This document shows positions 50,700 to 58,785 of a stretch of DNA of 64,000 nucleotides, piece by piece. A program made the translations under genes and the position numbers. Origin of the DNA: a virus. Every line of letters begins with the position of its first letter. Within the stretch, counting starts at the first letter, position 1. The notes beneath the pieces are model-generated. The model was given only the letters and a program-made list of their open reading frames with translations, had not been told where the DNA came from and made no database searches. Location: the IMG/VR virus record IMGVR_UViG_3300037583_000003, positions 1-64,000 of that record. One strand, written 5' to 3'.

Positions 50700-51713
50700 A
50701 GACGTACATGCGCCTTTATGGAGTAATCCATATCGAACAACTATATAAATGCTGGGACTTCCAGTTAAACTAACCTATAACCTATTACAGGCCATGAACA
50801 AGCGGTTAGTTATGGAAAATCAGCAGGTTAAACTTTTATATTTATCTAAGTAAGCAACCTGGTACACTATAACAAACAAAGGAATCTTATATGATAAAGG
50901 TAATAGAAAATTTCCCGAACTACACAATAAGCACAGAGGGTAGTGTAACAATGACAGTATCAAACGTAACTAAGAAGCTCTGGGTTGGTGCTAATGGCTA
51001 CTTGCACGTAGACCTAAGTTCTAATGGTTTTACTAAGAAAGTTTCACTCCATAGACTACTAGCAAAACACTTCTTACCAAATTCTGGTAACAAACGTACT
51101 GTAAACCACATAGATGGTAATAAGTTAAATAACAGCTTGTGTAACTTAGAGTGGTCTACTGACTCAGAAAACCTAAAGCACGCTTACGACACAGGTTTAA
51201 GATCTTGTCAGGCTACTTACACGAATTGCCAACTAGAGGACATACTCACTAACATGTACCTTAAAGGTATAACCTTAGTAGACATTTCTTTCTACGTTGG
51301 TCTAAAGTGTTCAGCACTTAGTGTGTCACTTCGTAAAGCAGCTGCAAGACTTGGTCTAACAGAGGAATACAAAAGTTCCTCTGCCGACAATATAAAGGCT
51401 AGGCATAAACTTGTAGGCGTACTCAACACCAAAACCATCAGGTTACAGATGATAAATGAGCCTACTGGTGACGTGGTAAGAACGTTTAGATCTCTTAAAG
51501 AGGCTAAAGATTTTCTTGGTGTTAGCTCATCAGGTCCTATAAGTAATGTACTTTCAGGTAGGCAGAAAAGAGCTTACAAGTATTTGTGGAAAAAGGTTTA
51601 ACCCCAACGACTATCCCGTAAGGGAGTACACTCAAGTGAGTGGAAACGTATAGTACCCTGAAAAGGGTAATGATATAGTCTACTCTGTTTAGAGATAAGC
51701 AGAAGTTCATAAG
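50700..51713 (+). mobile_element. Group I intron 2 with HNH homing endonuclease
   Basis: Sits in motif B. Core elements match T4 td-like introns: aaatgctgggacttcc, aatcagcaggtt, ccaacgactatccc and aatgatatagtctactct. The 5' boundary is near 50699 (gcgt pairs with gcgc in the guide). The 3' boundary is uncertain within about 30 bases: a G at 51713 keeps the frame but does not restore a clean YG. It encodes an HNH enzyme (50891-51601). Confidence 0.75.
50891..51601 (+). CDS. HNH homing endonuclease (intron-encoded)
   Basis: 236 residues. An N-terminal NUMOD4-like strand (IENFPNYTISTEGSV), HNH core VSLHRLLAKHFLPN ... RTVNHIDGNKLNNSLCNLEWSTDSENLKHA, then a DNA-binding tail (KEAKDFLGVSSSGPISNVLSGRQ, an HTH/NUMOD repeat). 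Such enzymes cut intron-less alleles and promote intron spread. Ribosome binding site AAAGGAATC. Confidence 0.92.
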   Translation: MIKVIENFPNYTISTEGSVTMTVSNVTKKLWVGANGYLHVDLSSNGFTKKVSLHRLLAKHFLPNSGNKRTVNHIDGNKLNNSLCNLEWSTDSENLKHAYDTGLRSCQATYTNCQLEDILTNMYLKGITLVDISFYVGLKCSALSVSLRKAAARLGLTEEYKSSSADNIKARHKLVGVLNTKTIRLQMINEPTGDVVRTFRSLKEAKDFLGVSSSGPISNVLSGRQKRAYKYLWKKV

Positions 51714-52300
51714 CGAACTGGTACTACTTAACGACTAGTATTGAATACAACGATGGCTCATTCCCACCAAACATAGCAGCTACAGCAGGTATACCACTTG
51801 CGGATGCAGAGAGAATTTTCAATGCTTACCACAACGACATGTATCCTGGCATTACTCGCTACAGGGAAGAGTATGTGCTACCAACTGCCATAGAACACGG
51901 CAAACTTCATCTAGCACTAGGATTCTCTATATGGACTGACAACCCCTCTAAAGACATCCGAACACTAGCTAACGCAACCTGTCAGGTATGGTCAATACTT
52001 ACACAGATTGCAATCAACAAAATACACCAACTAATCGACCAAGCTGGTTACCAAGATGACATCAAAGTAACCTCTACCATCTACGACTCTATCTACTTTG
52101 AGATAAGAGATGACCCTAAGATCATACAATGGCTTAACAACCGTATAGTACCAATCTTAGAGAAAGACTTTATGGAAGACCAGGTAGTACCTAACAGTGC
52201 TGACCTAGAGCTAGGTTCTGATTGGGCTACTCTCCACACGTTAACGCACAACGCTAGCATTAGAGAGATTACAGGTGTACTTAATAAACTAGAAAGGTAA
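51714..52300 (+). CDS. Family-A DNA polymerase, exon 3
   Basis: Contains NDGSFPPNIAATAGIPLADAERIFNAYHNDM and the region KVTSTIYDSIYFEIRDD with motif C (YDS replacing HDE), followed by the C-terminus. The 5' limit is approximate because the splice site is not exact. An internal ATG at 51839 could allow translation of only the end, but the catalytic residues would then be incomplete. Confidence 0.75.
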
Positions 52301-52304
52301 AACT

Positions 52305-52544
52305 ATGGCAAGACTTACAACTAAGCAACTAGCAGATGCACTAGTAAACAATGGCTCATTTCCAACCAGAGCAGCAGCTCGTTACGCATTAGACGAAGTA
52401 AATCAAGCAATCATCGAAACTTTAGAGAATGGCTCTGCTGTATCTATTGTAGGCTTCGGTAGATTTGAACCATTCACTCTACACAGTGGAAAAATCAAAG
52501 CTAAGTTTACTGCTTTTAAAGCATTCAAAGACGCTATCAACTAA
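52305..52544 (+). CDS. HU/IHF-like DNA-binding protein
   Basis: 79 residues with the HU core: LTTKQLADALVNNGSFPTRAAA, LENGSAVSIVGFGRFE, FTLHSGKIKAKFTAFKAFKDAIN. The DNA-binding arms are short. Might compact or bend phage DNA during replication or packaging. Five bases after the polymerase stop. Confidence 0.85.
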   Translation: MARLTTKQLADALVNNGSFPTRAAARYALDEVNQAIIETLENGSAVSIVGFGRFEPFTLHSGKIKAKFTAFKAFKDAIN

Positions 52545-52553
52545 GGGTTACCT

Positions 52554-52925
52554 ATGGAAGAACCACAACCACTCCCACAAGATTCAGTAAAAGAAACTCT
52601 AGATCAACGTGGGAAAAGGTATGGGTCATTCGAGAAGCAAGCTGAGTTATCTCAAGCACTATCTCAGACAATGATCCGTCACTATTTCAATAACCACCAA
52701 CAACCAACTACGCCCTTACCACCCTTCATAGTCGAAGCAATCAACAACATCTGCCACAAGCTAGCTCGTATAGCTAATGGTGACCCACTCTACGTAGATT
52801 CATGGAGAGATATTGCAGGTTACTCATCGTTAGTAGCTGAGATCTTAAAGACTACAGAGGGTGCTACAGACGCTAAGGTTACCAACACTAAGTTCACAGA
52901 CGGTAAGTGGACTGATACTACCTAA
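52554..52925 (+). CDS. DUF6378-like phage protein
   Basis: 123 residues with QRGKRYGSFEKQAELSQAL, EAINNICHKLARIANGDP and SWRDIAGYSSLVAEIL, the pattern of a common phage family of unknown function related in shape to MazG-like nucleotide pyrophosphohydrolases. It overlaps no neighbour; the ClpP-like gene begins 17 bases after its stop. Possibly housecleaning of nucleotides. Confidence 0.7.
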   Translation: MEEPQPLPQDSVKETLDQRGKRYGSFEKQAELSQALSQTMIRHYFNNHQQPTTPLPPFIVEAINNICHKLARIANGDPLYVDSWRDIAGYSSLVAEILKTTEGATDAKVTNTKFTDGKWTDTT

Positions 52926-52941
52926 ATACAAGGACTACCTA

Positions 52942-53544
52942 ATGTCAGATCTACAATTTGAGTTACCAAAAGAACCAACACGGGTATGGGACTTGTATGT
53001 ACCTGTAGTTGTGAGAGGTAAGTTCACTACTGGACTTAACTACTGTCCTGATAGGAAGTACGTGAACATCTACATTACAGATACCATCGTAGAACCCCAC
53101 CTGTACAATGAACTCCAGTACACTCTATCTCAGTGTAACGAAGGTGATGATGTAAAAATGCACATAAACACCCCTGGTGGTGACCTAGATACTACAATAG
53201 CCGTTATGGACTCTATGAAAAAGTGTAAGGCTAACATAACTGGTTACATCACTGGTACAGTTGGTTCAGCTGGAACTATGATAGCTATGTGTTGTACCTC
53301 AATAGAAGTATCAGATCACTCTAGTTTTATGGTACACACCTATAGCACGATTATCCAAGGTAAGGGTAATGAGGTCAAAGCACAACAAGACTTCTCTGAC
53401 GTAGCAACTGATCGCCTAATAAGAGATGTATACAAGGACTTTATGACACCAGAAGAACTAACCCTCTTAATCGAAGGTAAGGATTACTGGTTCAATAAAG
53501 AACAACTACTTACTAGGTGGGAGAATAAAACTAATGTCAACTAA
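52942..53544 (+). CDS. ClpP-like serine protease
   Basis: 200 residues. ClpP/crotonase-type fold: VKMHINTPGGDLDTTIAVMDSM, TGTVGSAGTMIAM (nucleophile serine) and SSFMVHTYS (histidine); an acid D follows near YKDFMTPEE. The start at 52942 has AAGGA upstream; the first ATG in the frame at 52861 lies inside the previous gene. No ClpX/A ATPase is visible, so it may work alone or with host ATPases; whether it is used in head maturation or regulation is unknown. Confidence 0.82.
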   Translation: MSDLQFELPKEPTRVWDLYVPVVVRGKFTTGLNYCPDRKYVNIYITDTIVEPHLYNELQYTLSQCNEGDDVKMHINTPGGDLDTTIAVMDSMKKCKANITGYITGTVGSAGTMIAMCCTSIEVSDHSSFMVHTYSTIIQGKGNEVKAQQDFSDVATDRLIRDVYKDFMTPEELTLLIEGKDYWFNKEQLLTRWENKTNVN

Positions 53545-53932
53545 CATAGACAAGTTTATATGCCAACACCAGCTAGATACAGACCAACTAAAGGCAATAG
53601 CTCTAGGCAGGTACTTAGAACTAGAACCTGAAGTGTTATTACTAAGTGAAGAGTTTACTACAAACGGTAACGAGTTCCACTATGGTACTCAAACCTATCT
53701 CGTACTACTTGAACATGAGCTGTTTGAAGTACTAGAGAAAAGGCTAGATAGTTGCATTGATGATATTATGTTACACGACATACCTAAAGGGTTACACGAC
53801 TACTTTGATGAAGAGAAGTGGAAGTCAACCGCTAAACTAAAAGGAGCTGGTCATTTTATAGCCAACTACGATGGTGAGGAACATAAGTACTACTCTGGCT
53901 ATCAAGAGTTTCTAATATACAGAATTAACTAA
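53534..53932 (+). CDS. Hypothetical protein (132 aa)
   Basis: Overlaps the ClpP-like gene by 11 bases. Contains FICQHQLDTDQLKAIALGRYLEL and YFDEEKWKSTAKLKGAG. No family recognised. Confidence 0.55.
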   Translation: MSTNIDKFICQHQLDTDQLKAIALGRYLELEPEVLLLSEEFTTNGNEFHYGTQTYLVLLEHELFEVLEKRLDSCIDDIMLHDIPKGLHDYFDEEKWKSTAKLKGAGHFIANYDGEEHKYYSGYQEFLIYRIN

Positions 53933-53949
53933 CAATAAAGGATTTACAA

Positions 53950-54174
53950 ATGGAAAATAATAAAGAACTACCAGAAATGGATGACCTATTCGGAGCACTT
54001 AAAGGAATGATGGGTAAATCAGAAGAAACAGCAAGTTCAAAGGAACGTGGAGAACTTATCGACTCTATTACACACAAAGTCTTAACATCACTAGAAGACT
54101 TACCTGTATCAGATCTAGCCTCTCACTACGTGCTAGTTAAGGTACTCGCACAACTCAACAAAGGAGTCCGTTAG
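53950..54174 (+). CDS. Hypothetical protein (74 aa)
   Basis: Short, helical and acidic (PEMDDLFGALKGMMGKSEETASSKERGEL). Its last base is shared with the GTG of the following gene. No known family. Confidence 0.55.
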   Translation: MENNKELPEMDDLFGALKGMMGKSEETASSKERGELIDSITHKVLTSLEDLPVSDLASHYVLVKVLAQLNKGVR

Positions 54175-54617
54175 TGCAAAACCCAATCAAACAGATTCAC
54201 AAGTTCAATCTTGATGCTGGACTCATCACTAAAGGTTACGATGACTTCTTAGAATCTAGCTTCCAAATTGAGGAAGCATTAGAGGATTTTAACCTAGCTG
54301 AACTAGCTCACGCAGTTGGTTCAGAGTCTACATCAGCTAAGGACGTATCAAGAGCTATCTTAGACCTAGCTCCTGGTGAGTTAACTGATGTACAGCGTCT
54401 AGACAAGGCTTGTGATGCATTAATCTTCTCAGTAGGCTCTATGGCAAAGTTAGGACTAAACCCTAACCAAATCACTAAAGCTGTTAACCTAGTTATGCAG
54501 GCTAATAACCAAAAACTAGTAAACAAAAAATTTGACTCTCTAGGTAAACTAATCAAAGATCCGTCTTTCATTGGTCCTGAAGCCAAACTACAACTAATCT
54601 TAGACGAGAGAACTTGA
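54174..54617 (+). CDS. Hypothetical protein (147 aa)
   Basis: GTG start in a TAGTG overlap with the preceding gene. Helical (FQIEEALEDFNLAELAHAVGSE, DVQRLDKACDALIFSVGSMAKL). No recognised family; sits before nrdA with two small genes. Confidence 0.55.
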   Translation: MQNPIKQIHKFNLDAGLITKGYDDFLESSFQIEEALEDFNLAELAHAVGSESTSAKDVSRAILDLAPGELTDVQRLDKACDALIFSVGSMAKLGLNPNQITKAVNLVMQANNQKLVNKKFDSLGKLIKDPSFIGPEAKLQLILDERT

Positions 54618-54618
54618 C

Positions 54619-54864
54619 ATGGATCTAATCCCATTCATCATAGTGGGGTTGGCTGTTGCATTCAACTTCTGGATAATCAAGGTTAAGTTTGAGCGTAAGA
54701 GATACTTAGATGCACTACTAGATCTATTTGTCCTTACCTTTATATCATTTCTATTTGCAGGATCATTTGGTGGTCTAATAGTAGCTACTGTAGCATCAGC
54801 TATCATAAGTGTACTACTCTACATTTTCCCACCAAAACTACCTAAACTTAGTGACTACATCTAG
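54619..54864 (+). CDS. Small membrane protein (81 aa)
   Basis: Two or three membrane segments (IPFIIVGLAVAFNFWII and TFISFLFAGSFGGLIVATVASAIISVLLYIF in two parts). One base after the previous stop. Possibly anchors replication or nucleotide synthesis proteins at the membrane; unproven. Confidence 0.6.
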   Translation: MDLIPFIIVGLAVAFNFWIIKVKFERKRYLDALLDLFVLTFISFLFAGSFGGLIVATVASAIISVLLYIFPPKLPKLSDYI

Positions 54865-54941
54865 GTAATCTTACCCTTGATAATACAATTACAAACCTAT
54901 ACAGTAGTTGACCCTAAAAAACTTAACTACTAGAGGAACAC

Positions 54942-57626
54942 ATGACTAAACACATCCAAGTAACCAAACGAGATGGTAATACAGAACCACTAGACCTAGA
55001 CAAAATCCACAGAGTTATATCTTGGGCTGTAAAAGGACTAGAGGGAGTATCTGTATCAACAATAGAGCTACAGTCACGTATCCAGTTCTACGATGGCATA
55101 ACGACTTCAGATATCCACGAAACAATCATAAAGTCTGCTGCTGATCTCATATCTACGGAATCACCAGATTACCAGTACGTAGCTGCTAGGTTAGCTATGT
55201 ACCACTTACGTAAACGAGCATTTGGCAGTTTTACTCCTCCATCATTAGAATTACACATAAACACCTTAGTAAAGTCTAACCACTACGACAAGCACATACT
55301 TGAGGACTACTCTAGTGCAGAGCTATCAGAGTTAGAGGACTCTATTAACCATGCACGTGACTTCACCTTCAGTTACGCTGGAGTTAAACAACTTGAGGGC
55401 AAGTACCTCCTACAGAACAGGGTAACAGGTCAAATATATGAGTCTCCACAGTTCATCTACATGCTAGTTTCCCTGTGCTTATTCGCTAGCTACCCTAGAG
55501 AAACTAGACTACAGTATGTAAAGGATTTCTATGAAGCAACATCTACATTCAAACTATCTTTACCTACACCAATACTAGGTGGAGTCAGAACACCATCTAG
55601 GCAGTTCAGCTCTTGTGTACTCTTAGACACTGATGACTCACTTGACTCTATCAACTCGGTATCATCAGCCATAGTTAACTATATCTCCCAACGTGCAGGT
55701 ATAGGCGTAAACGTAGGACGTATTCGTGCTTTAGGTAGTGAGATACGTGGAGGTGAAGCTAAACATACAGGATTAATTCCCTTCATCAAACTATTTCAAG
55801 CCTCAGTAAAATCTTGCTCTCAAGGTGCTATTAGAGGTGGAGCTGCTACCTTATTCTATCCGCTATGGCACTTAGAGGTTGAGTCACTTCTAGTACTTAA
55901 GAACAACCGTGGTGTAGAAGAGAACCGAGTTAGACACCTAGACTACGGTGTACAAATCAACAAGCTTATGTACCAACGTATGATTGAGGGTGGGACTATT
56001 ACCCTATTTAGTCCATCTGATGTACCTAACCTATATGACTCCTTCTTCTCAGACCAAGACGAGTTCGAGAGACTATACAAGATCTACGAATCTGATCCTA
56101 GTATCCGTAAAAAGTCTATACCAGCAATTGATCTATTTGTGCAACTAGCACAGGAACGAGCACAGACTGGACGTATCTACATACAGAACGTAGACCATTG
56201 CAACACCCATAGCCCATTTGACCCAAATGTAGCACCTATCAGACAATCAAATTTATGTGTTGCTCCAGAAACCCAAGTACTAACTACTAACGGTTACATA
56301 CCTATAGCTGAGTTAGATGGTACAAAAGTACAAGTATGGAATGGTATAGAATGGTCTAGTGTACACGTACATAAGACAGGAACTAACCAAAAGTTACTTA
56401 AAGTTACTACCTCTAGTGGGCAGACTTTAGAGTGTACTGAGTACCATAAGTGGTACATATATGACGAGTACTCTGGCTTACTGAAAGTTAAGCGAACGGT
56501 TAACCTAGAAGCTGGTGATAAACTAATCAAGGCTAGTCTACCATCAGGGGAGCTAGTACCTGAAGAGTTCAATAAAGTCATCAGTGTCACAGACGAAGGT
56601 AGAACAGATGACACCTATTGTTTTACTGAGCCTAAACGAGGTATGGGTATGTTTAACGGCATACTAACTGGTAACTGTTTAGAAATAGCTTTACCAACTA
56701 CTCCACTGGGTCGAACTGAATACGAAGGTGAGATTGCTTTATGTACACTATCTGCTTTCAACCTAGGAGCTATAGATTCTCTAGATGAACTAGAACACCT
56801 ATCTAACCTAATCGTTAGAGCTTTAGATAACCTATTAGACTACCAGAACTACCCTGTATCAGCTGCTGTAAAGTCTGGACAAGGACGTAGACCTCTTGGT
56901 GTTGGTGTAACTAACCTAGCCTATTACCTAGCTAAGAACGGTGTTTACTACTCTAACGGTTCAGCTAACAACCTAGTCCATAGAACCTTTGAGGCAGTAC
57001 AGTTCTACCTTTTAAGGGCATCTAACAAACTAGCTCGTGAAACAGAACCTTGTGAGTACTTTCATGAGACTACTTATGCTACTGGTGTGCTACCTATCGA
57101 CACTTACAAGTCTGATGTAGACACCGTATGTAATCAACCACTTCTACTAGACTGGGAGAGTTTACGCTCTGACATAACGGAGCATGGTTTACGTAACAGT
57201 ACACTAAGTTCACTAATGCCCTGTGAAAGTAGTTCGATCTTGTCTAACTCCACTAACGGTATAGAACCTCCTAGAGGCTACGTATCTGTGAAGTCTAGTA
57301 AGGATGGTGTCCTAAAACAAGTAGTCCCAGAATACCTCAAACTAAAGCAAAACTATGAGCTTCTATGGGACATACCAAACAACACTGGATACCTAGAGTT
57401 AGTAGCTATTATGCAAAAGTTTGTAGATCAAGCTATCTCAGCTAACACTAACTATGACCCTACTAAGTTTATAGACTCTAAAGTACCAATTAAGCAAGTA
57501 CTTCAAGACATCCTATACAGCTACAAGCTAGGTCTTAAGACACTCTACTACCACAATACTAGAGATGGTGCTTCAGACCAAGCAGAAGTAGATGACGGAT
57601 GTGCTAGTGGTGCATGTAAACTTTAA
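54942..57626 (+). CDS. nrdA: Ribonucleotide reductase class Ia alpha subunit, with intein
   Basis: Makes deoxyribonucleotides from ribonucleotides. The first 85 residues form an ATP cone (VTKRDGNTEPLDLDKIHRV), followed by long blocks nearly identical to E. coli NrdA: RAGIGVNVGRIRALGSEIRGG, PLWHLEVESLLVLKNNRGVE, NVDHCNTHSPFDPN. An in-frame 140-residue intein (56256-56675) interrupts the protein before CLEIALPT, whose cysteine is the thiyl-radical C439. Extein length is about 754 residues, the usual size. C-terminal DDGCASGACKL provides the redox cysteines. Partner NrdB follows. Confidence 0.95.
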   Translation: MTKHIQVTKRDGNTEPLDLDKIHRVISWAVKGLEGVSVSTIELQSRIQFYDGITTSDIHETIIKSAADLISTESPDYQYVAARLAMYHLRKRAFGSFTPPSLELHINTLVKSNHYDKHILEDYSSAELSELEDSINHARDFTFSYAGVKQLEGKYLLQNRVTGQIYESPQFIYMLVSLCLFASYPRETRLQYVKDFYEATSTFKLSLPTPILGGVRTPSRQFSSCVLLDTDDSLDSINSVSSAIVNYISQRAGIGVNVGRIRALGSEIRGGEAKHTGLIPFIKLFQASVKSCSQGAIRGGAATLFYPLWHLEVESLLVLKNNRGVEENRVRHLDYGVQINKLMYQRMIEGGTITLFSPSDVPNLYDSFFSDQDEFERLYKIYESDPSIRKKSIPAIDLFVQLAQERAQTGRIYIQNVDHCNTHSPFDPNVAPIRQSNLCVAPETQVLTTNGYIPIAELDGTKVQVWNGIEWSSVHVHKTGTNQKLLKVTTSSGQTLECTEYHKWYIYDEYSGLLKVKRTVNLEAGDKLIKASLPSGELVPEEFNKVISVTDEGRTDDTYCFTEPKRGMGMFNGILTGNCLEIALPTTPLGRTEYEGEIALCTLSAFNLGAIDSLDELEHLSNLIVRALDNLLDYQNYPVSAAVKSGQGRRPLGVGVTNLAYYLAKNGVYYSNGSANNLVHRTFEAVQFYLLRASNKLARETEPCEYFHETTYATGVLPIDTYKSDVDTVCNQPLLLDWESLRSDITEHGLRNSTLSSLMPCESSSILSNSTNGIEPPRGYVSVKSSKDGVLKQVVPEYLKLKQNYELLWDIPNNTGYLELVAIMQKFVDQAISANTNYDPTKFIDSKVPIKQVLQDILYSYKLGLKTLYYHNTRDGASDQAEVDDGCASGACKL
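56256..56675 (+). mobile_element. Mini-intein in NrdA (140 residues, no homing endonuclease)
   Basis: Begins CVAPETQVLTTNGYIPI (block A), carries GQTLECTEYHKWYI (block B, T-x-x-H) and ends GMGMFNGILTGN (blocks F/G) before extein cysteine. The usual penultimate histidine is replaced by glycine. No LAGLIDADG or HNH insert, so it cannot move on its own. Confidence 0.92.
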
Positions 57627-57663
57627 CTAACCCGTGGGCTAATAACCCACACAGGAGTAACAA

Positions 57664-58785
57664 GTGACAAACACTTACTCAACTTTTAACAGTACTAAGA
57701 ACAACCAACTACTAGAGCCAATGTTCTTTGGTCAGAATGTGAACATAGCTAGGTATGATCAACAAAAGTACCCTGTATTTGAGTCTCTTACTGAGAAACA
57801 ACTATCGTTCTTCTGGAGACCAGAGGAGATTGACCTATCTAATGATAGAGCTGAATTCGCTAACCTACCAGAGAATGAGAAGCATATCTTCCTTAGTAAC
57901 CTTAAGTACCAGATACTACTAGATTCTGTTCAAGGTAGATCACCTAATGTAGCATTCCTACCTATTGTATCTATCCCTGAACTAGAGTCTTGGATCGAAA
58001 CTTGGTCATTCTCTGAGGGTATACACTCTAGATCATACACTCACATCATTCGTAACATCGTAGCTGATCCATCTATCATCTTCGACTCAATACTAGATAA
58101 TGACGAGATCATCAAAAGAGCTGAGAGTGTCACTAAGTACTACGACAAACTCATAGCTCTAACAAACCATATGTATGCTAACCACATAGACATTAGCCTA
58201 GATGCTCCATTCCGTAAGGAGATCAAGACTGCACTATATCTAACAATGGTATCAGTTAATGTACTAGAGGCTATTAGATTCTACGTATCATTCGCTTGTA
58301 GTTTTGCCTTTGCTGAACGAGGTGTTATGGAAGGTAATGCTAAAGTAATCAAGCTTATAGCTAAGGATGAAGCAATCCACCTATCAGGTACTCAGCACAT
58401 ACTCAGCATCATGTCTGAAGGTACTGATGATCCTGAGATGGCTGAGATTGCCTTAGAACAGCGTGAAGCTACTTACTTTATATTTATGGATGCAGCTGTA
58501 CAAGAGAAGCAATGGGCTGACTACCTCTTTAAGGATGGCTCTATGATAGGACTTAACAGTGTCATACTGAAGAACTACATAGAGTACATCACTAACGTCA
58601 GACTGAAGGCACTTAAACTAGACCCAATATTCCCTAAGACAGTTAATCCCTTACCTTGGATGAACCATTGGTTAGTTAGTGACAACGTACAGGTTGCACC
58701 ACAAGAGTCTGAAATCACCTCCTATCTAACTGGTCAAATCGACTCTAGTGTCAACGTTAGTGATTTCAGTGATATGTCTATCTAA
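57664..58785 (+). CDS. nrdB: Ribonucleotide reductase class Ia beta subunit
   Basis: 373 residues, very like E. coli Nrd[54 protein letters not shown] (radical tyrosine in KYQ) and [19 protein letters not shown] (metal ligands). Starts at a GTG with AGGAGTAACAA upstream, 37 bases after nrdA. Its 3' end overlaps the convergent virion polymerase C-terminal gene by eight bases. Confidence 0.95.
   Translation: MTNTYSTFNSTKNNQLLEPMFFGQNVNIARYDQQKYPVFESLTEKQLSFFWRPEEIDLSNDRAEFANLPENEKHIFLSNLKYQILLDSVQGRSPNVAFLPIVSIPELESWIETWSFSEGIHSRSYTHIIRNIVADPSIIFDSILDNDEIIKRAESVTKYYDKLIALTNHMYANHIDISLDAPFRKEIKTALYLTMVSVNVLEAIRFYVSFACSFAFAERGVMEGNAKVIKLIAKDEAIHLSGTQHILSIMSEGTDDPEMAEIALEQREATYFIFMDAAVQEKQWADYLFKDGSMIGLNSVILKNYIEYITNVRLKALKLDPIFPKTVNPLPWMNHWLVSDNVQVAPQESEITSYLTGQIDSSVNVSDFSDMSI

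Noticed and set aside
56294-56614. Minus-strand frame inside nrdA
   Set aside because: Antisense shadow of the intein coding region.
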